Source of the DNA: Rhodospirillales bacterium
Lineage (GTDB): Bacteria; Pseudomonadota; Alphaproteobacteria; Rhodospirillales; Defluviicoccaceae
NCBI GenBank assembly: GCA_026125865.1
Contig: JAHCKI010000033.1
Coordinates: 1-13,104, forward strand
Direction of reading: 5' to 3'
DNA length: 13,104 nt
Shown: positions 11,283 to 13,104 of the stretch, one piece after another
Layout: each line of letters starts with the position of its first letter
Numbering within the stretch: position 1 is the stretch's first letter
Notes under the pieces: generated by a model
The model's database searches: none
The model's input: the letters and a program-made list of their open reading frames with translations, nothing else
Told to the model about the DNA's origin: nothing
Position numbers and translations under genes: made by a program

Positions 11283-12851
11283 ATGGCAGACGACAACGCA
11301 AACATTGATTTACAGGTTGGTTATAAATCAAAACTGACCGGTTTTGAAACTCGCATCGAATTTAAAAACCTCCTGAATATCGGCGGAAAGAAAAAAACCG
11401 GTCTTAATTTCTCCCGTTGGTACACTAAGTGGATTGGAAGACGAGATGGTTCAAAGGGAGAGCCCCCCGCTGACGGGAGCCATCGCGCTGACCGCGAGAT
11501 ACATATTAGCGATGAAAGTCGGCAGCTCCGTCAAGCGATCGCAGGTTGGTATTCTGAGTGCCGCAGCGCCATTTCCCAATATTTTGTTCAGATTTCGCCA
11601 ATTGCAGCACGATGTGATACTATCAAGAAAGAGATCGAAGCCGCTGAAAAACGCATCATGGGAGAAGAAAACGAGTTTATTGTTGATGCACAGCAGGACC
11701 ACCTCAATGCGGCGCGAGAATTGGACAAGTTCAAGAGAGATTTTTCCGACGTTTTGAAGGGGCGCTCACCGGATATTTCAAAATCTGTTTATAAGACGCT
11801 CGTTATTTTACTTACAGTTATTATTGTTGAAAGCGCTATAAATGCGATTTTGTTTATGAAAGCAATGACAACTGGCTTACTAGGAGGCATGGCAGTAGCA
11901 TTTGGCATCAGTCTATTCAACGTAGTTACAGGCGTTTTCGCCGGATTGGTGGGGTTGCGATATGTTTTTCATCCTGAGCGGAATTATAGGATTATGGGAG
12001 GGGCCGCTCTAACGGTGATTTTCACATTCGGCCTATTTTTGAATCTATTTGTCGCACATTTCCGAGATGGCGTTGAACGCAGAATATCCGAAATAGTGAA
12101 TAGCGGGGGATTGCTGAGCAGCATTGATATAATGAGCGTCTCACCAAAAGATATTGTCACTCACATGTTTTCAAATCCATTAGGATTCGACTCTATTATA
12201 GCCGTTGTACTTCTTGGGATTGGTTTTATTGCCTTTTCTATCGGTTTGTACGAAGGATACTGCCGCATAGCTGACAGGTTCCCCGGCTATGGAAGCGTTT
12301 GGCGGCGAGAGCGAAAAGCGTTTGATCAAAGAATGGCGGAACAGACTAAGCTGCGGCAAAGAATCAATTTCATGCACGCTTGCTATCGTCTTTGGCTGCA
12401 GGATCAAATAGGAATCCACAATCAAGCACGGCGGGATATAGCATCAGCTATCGAATGGTTGCGTCGACGCGCTGAGATGGCGACTAGCGCAACCAAAAGC
12501 ATTTCCGAGCAGGAAGAACGACTTCTGACAACGTATAGAAGCGCCAACCAACGTGCACGTCGCGCAAACCGGGCAAAACTAGGTCATGACGCTCAAGCAC
12601 CATCGTATTTCGCAGAAAAGATCCACCTGAGCAATATGGATTTCGATCTCGCGAATTGTTCTGAAGCGGCGAAAAAGCTTTCCGACCGCATCCAAAGCAA
12701 CATCGTCGAACTAGAAAAGGCTCAGGAATGGCTGAATGATCGTGCAACGGAGGTTGACGCTCAACTCGATCGGCTTGCTGAAAAGGAGCGCAGCTCGGGA
12801 GAGGAAACTGCACGGCAGGCGCGTTTAGGGCACATGCGCCCTGTAGCTTGA
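11283..12851 (+). CDS. Unrecognised four-helix membrane protein with helical cytoplasmic domains (522 aa)
   Basis: I do not recognise a family. The start has AGGGGGAA about 7 nt upstream. Residues 1-85 are hydrophilic and basic. Residues 85-160 form charged helices likely to coil (DTIKKEIEAAEKRIMGEE and following). Four membrane segments lie at about 170-192, 199-227, 237-259 and 303-325. The segment 262-300 between the third and fourth is probably an extracytoplasmic loop. The long tail (330-522) is a helical, charged domain with several coiled-coil-like stretches, ending RQARLGHMRPVA. Both ends should face the cytoplasm. There is no signal peptide and no nucleotide-binding or peptidase motif. 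Codon use is AT-richer than that of the core genes, suggesting acquisition by transfer. The next gene begins 74 bp downstream, so a shared transcript is likely. A role in membrane sensing or phage defence is only a guess. Confidence 0.82.
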   Translation: MADDNANIDLQVGYKSKLTGFETRIEFKNLLNIGGKKKTGLNFSRWYTKWIGRRDGSKGEPPADGSHRADREIHISDESRQLRQAIAGWYSECRSAISQYFVQISPIAARCDTIKKEIEAAEKRIMGEENEFIVDAQQDHLNAARELDKFKRDFSDVLKGRSPDISKSVYKTLVILLTVIIVESAINAILFMKAMTTGLLGGMAVAFGISLFNVVTGVFAGLVGLRYVFHPERNYRIMGGAALTVIFTFGLFLNLFVAHFRDGVERRISEIVNSGGLLSSIDIMSVSPKDIVTHMFSNPLGFDSIIAVVLLGIGFIAFSIGLYEGYCRIADRFPGYGSVWRRERKAFDQRMAEQTKLRQRINFMHACYRLWLQDQIGIHNQARRDIASAIEWLRRRAEMATSATKSISEQEERLLTTYRSANQRARRANRAKLGHDAQAPSYFAEKIHLSNMDFDLANCSEAAKKLSDRIQSNIVELEKAQEWLNDRATEVDAQLDRLAEKERSSGEETARQARLGHMRPVA

Positions 12852-12925
12852 AATGATGAGTTGTTGAATGCCACAATTGCCTGGCGCTGGCATAGAAACT
12901 TGGTGCCATTTACGGGAGAAAATCA

Positions 12926-13104
12926 ATGGCCCGCGGTGAACGCCCTGATAGCTTTTGGATTGCTATTGGGGTCGGTTTGATTGTCGTCACAACCGGGTTC
13001 ATTGCGTTCTTGGCGCTTATGCGCCCTCCCGAGACATCCGATCGTACCGCGTGCCGGAAAGACCGCGTCTATCCTGCTCATACGATAATCTTAGTTGATC
13101 AATC
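12926..13104 (+). CDS. Single-pass membrane protein, unknown, cut by the window end
   Basis: The ATG at 12926 follows GGGAG by 7 nt. It reads MARGERPDSFWIAIGVGLIV, VTTGFIAFLALMRPPETSDR and TACRKDRVYPAHTIILVDQ, then leaves the window in frame (a following Ser is fixed by the partial codon TC). Residues 10-32 are a membrane anchor or uncleaved signal; the rest would be outside or in the periplasm. The AHTIILVDQS strand ending in Asp-x-Ser might open a von Willebrand A-like fold (DxSxS metal site), but the decisive residues lie beyond the edge. It is likely in one operon with the 522-aa membrane protein. Confidence 0.72.
   Translation, partial: MARGERPDSFWIAIGVGLIVVTTGFIAFLALMRPPETSDRTACRKDRVYPAHTIILVDQ

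Noticed and set aside
1..13104. CRISPR arrays, tRNA or rRNA genes
   Set aside because: Reading both strands I saw no regularly spaced direct repeats and no tRNA-like cloverleaf or rRNA signature; a dedicated scan was not possible here.

Overview
The window looks like a mosaic piece of a high-GC alphaproteobacterial chromosome. No database search was possible, so this rests on GC-rich codon use, the housekeeping gene types and the flavour of the mobile remnants. Three core-like blocks are present: a partial NAD-dependent sugar epimerase/dehydratase (1-1004, minus) facing a small unknown protein (1224-1553, plus); ubiD (5151-6659, minus), which diverges from sufS; and the sufS-sufE pair (6734-8393, plus).

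The accessory stretch 1554-4860 is a graveyard of small genes. Read on the minus strand it holds (a) the start-less 3' end of a polymorphic toxin whose last ~50 residues resemble the colicin E3 cytotoxic ribonuclease domain, (b) overlapping its stop by 20 nt, a probable immunity gene of two tandem Cys-containing modules, apparently frameshifted at a G5 run, and (c) a plus-strand IS1595/ISXO2-type transposase tail, itself carrying an amber stop, which sits where the toxin's N-terminus should be. Next come a hairpin-rich spacer and five compact small genes on alternating strands with overlapping ends: a DUF3892-like protein, two small unknowns coupled by an ATGA overlap, a HEPN-like protein that shares a CATG start site with its divergent neighbour, and a 65-aa unknown.

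The stretch 8390-11032 is a decayed prophage relic. A 114-aa unknown gene and an XRE repressor gene each have an upstream operator of the form TGTCC-N5-GGACA. They are followed by remnants of terminase large and small subunits. An apparently intact IS630-family element (9622-10768, TA target duplication, matching inverted ends) has landed in the 3' end of the small-subunit gene.

The right end (11283-13104, plus) carries an AT-richer two-gene unit: a 522-aa four-helix membrane protein with long helical cytoplasmic regions, then the start of a single-pass membrane protein that runs off the window. I recognise neither. This pair is the best candidate here for an undescribed intact system, while the toxin-immunity relic is the most interpretable discovery.
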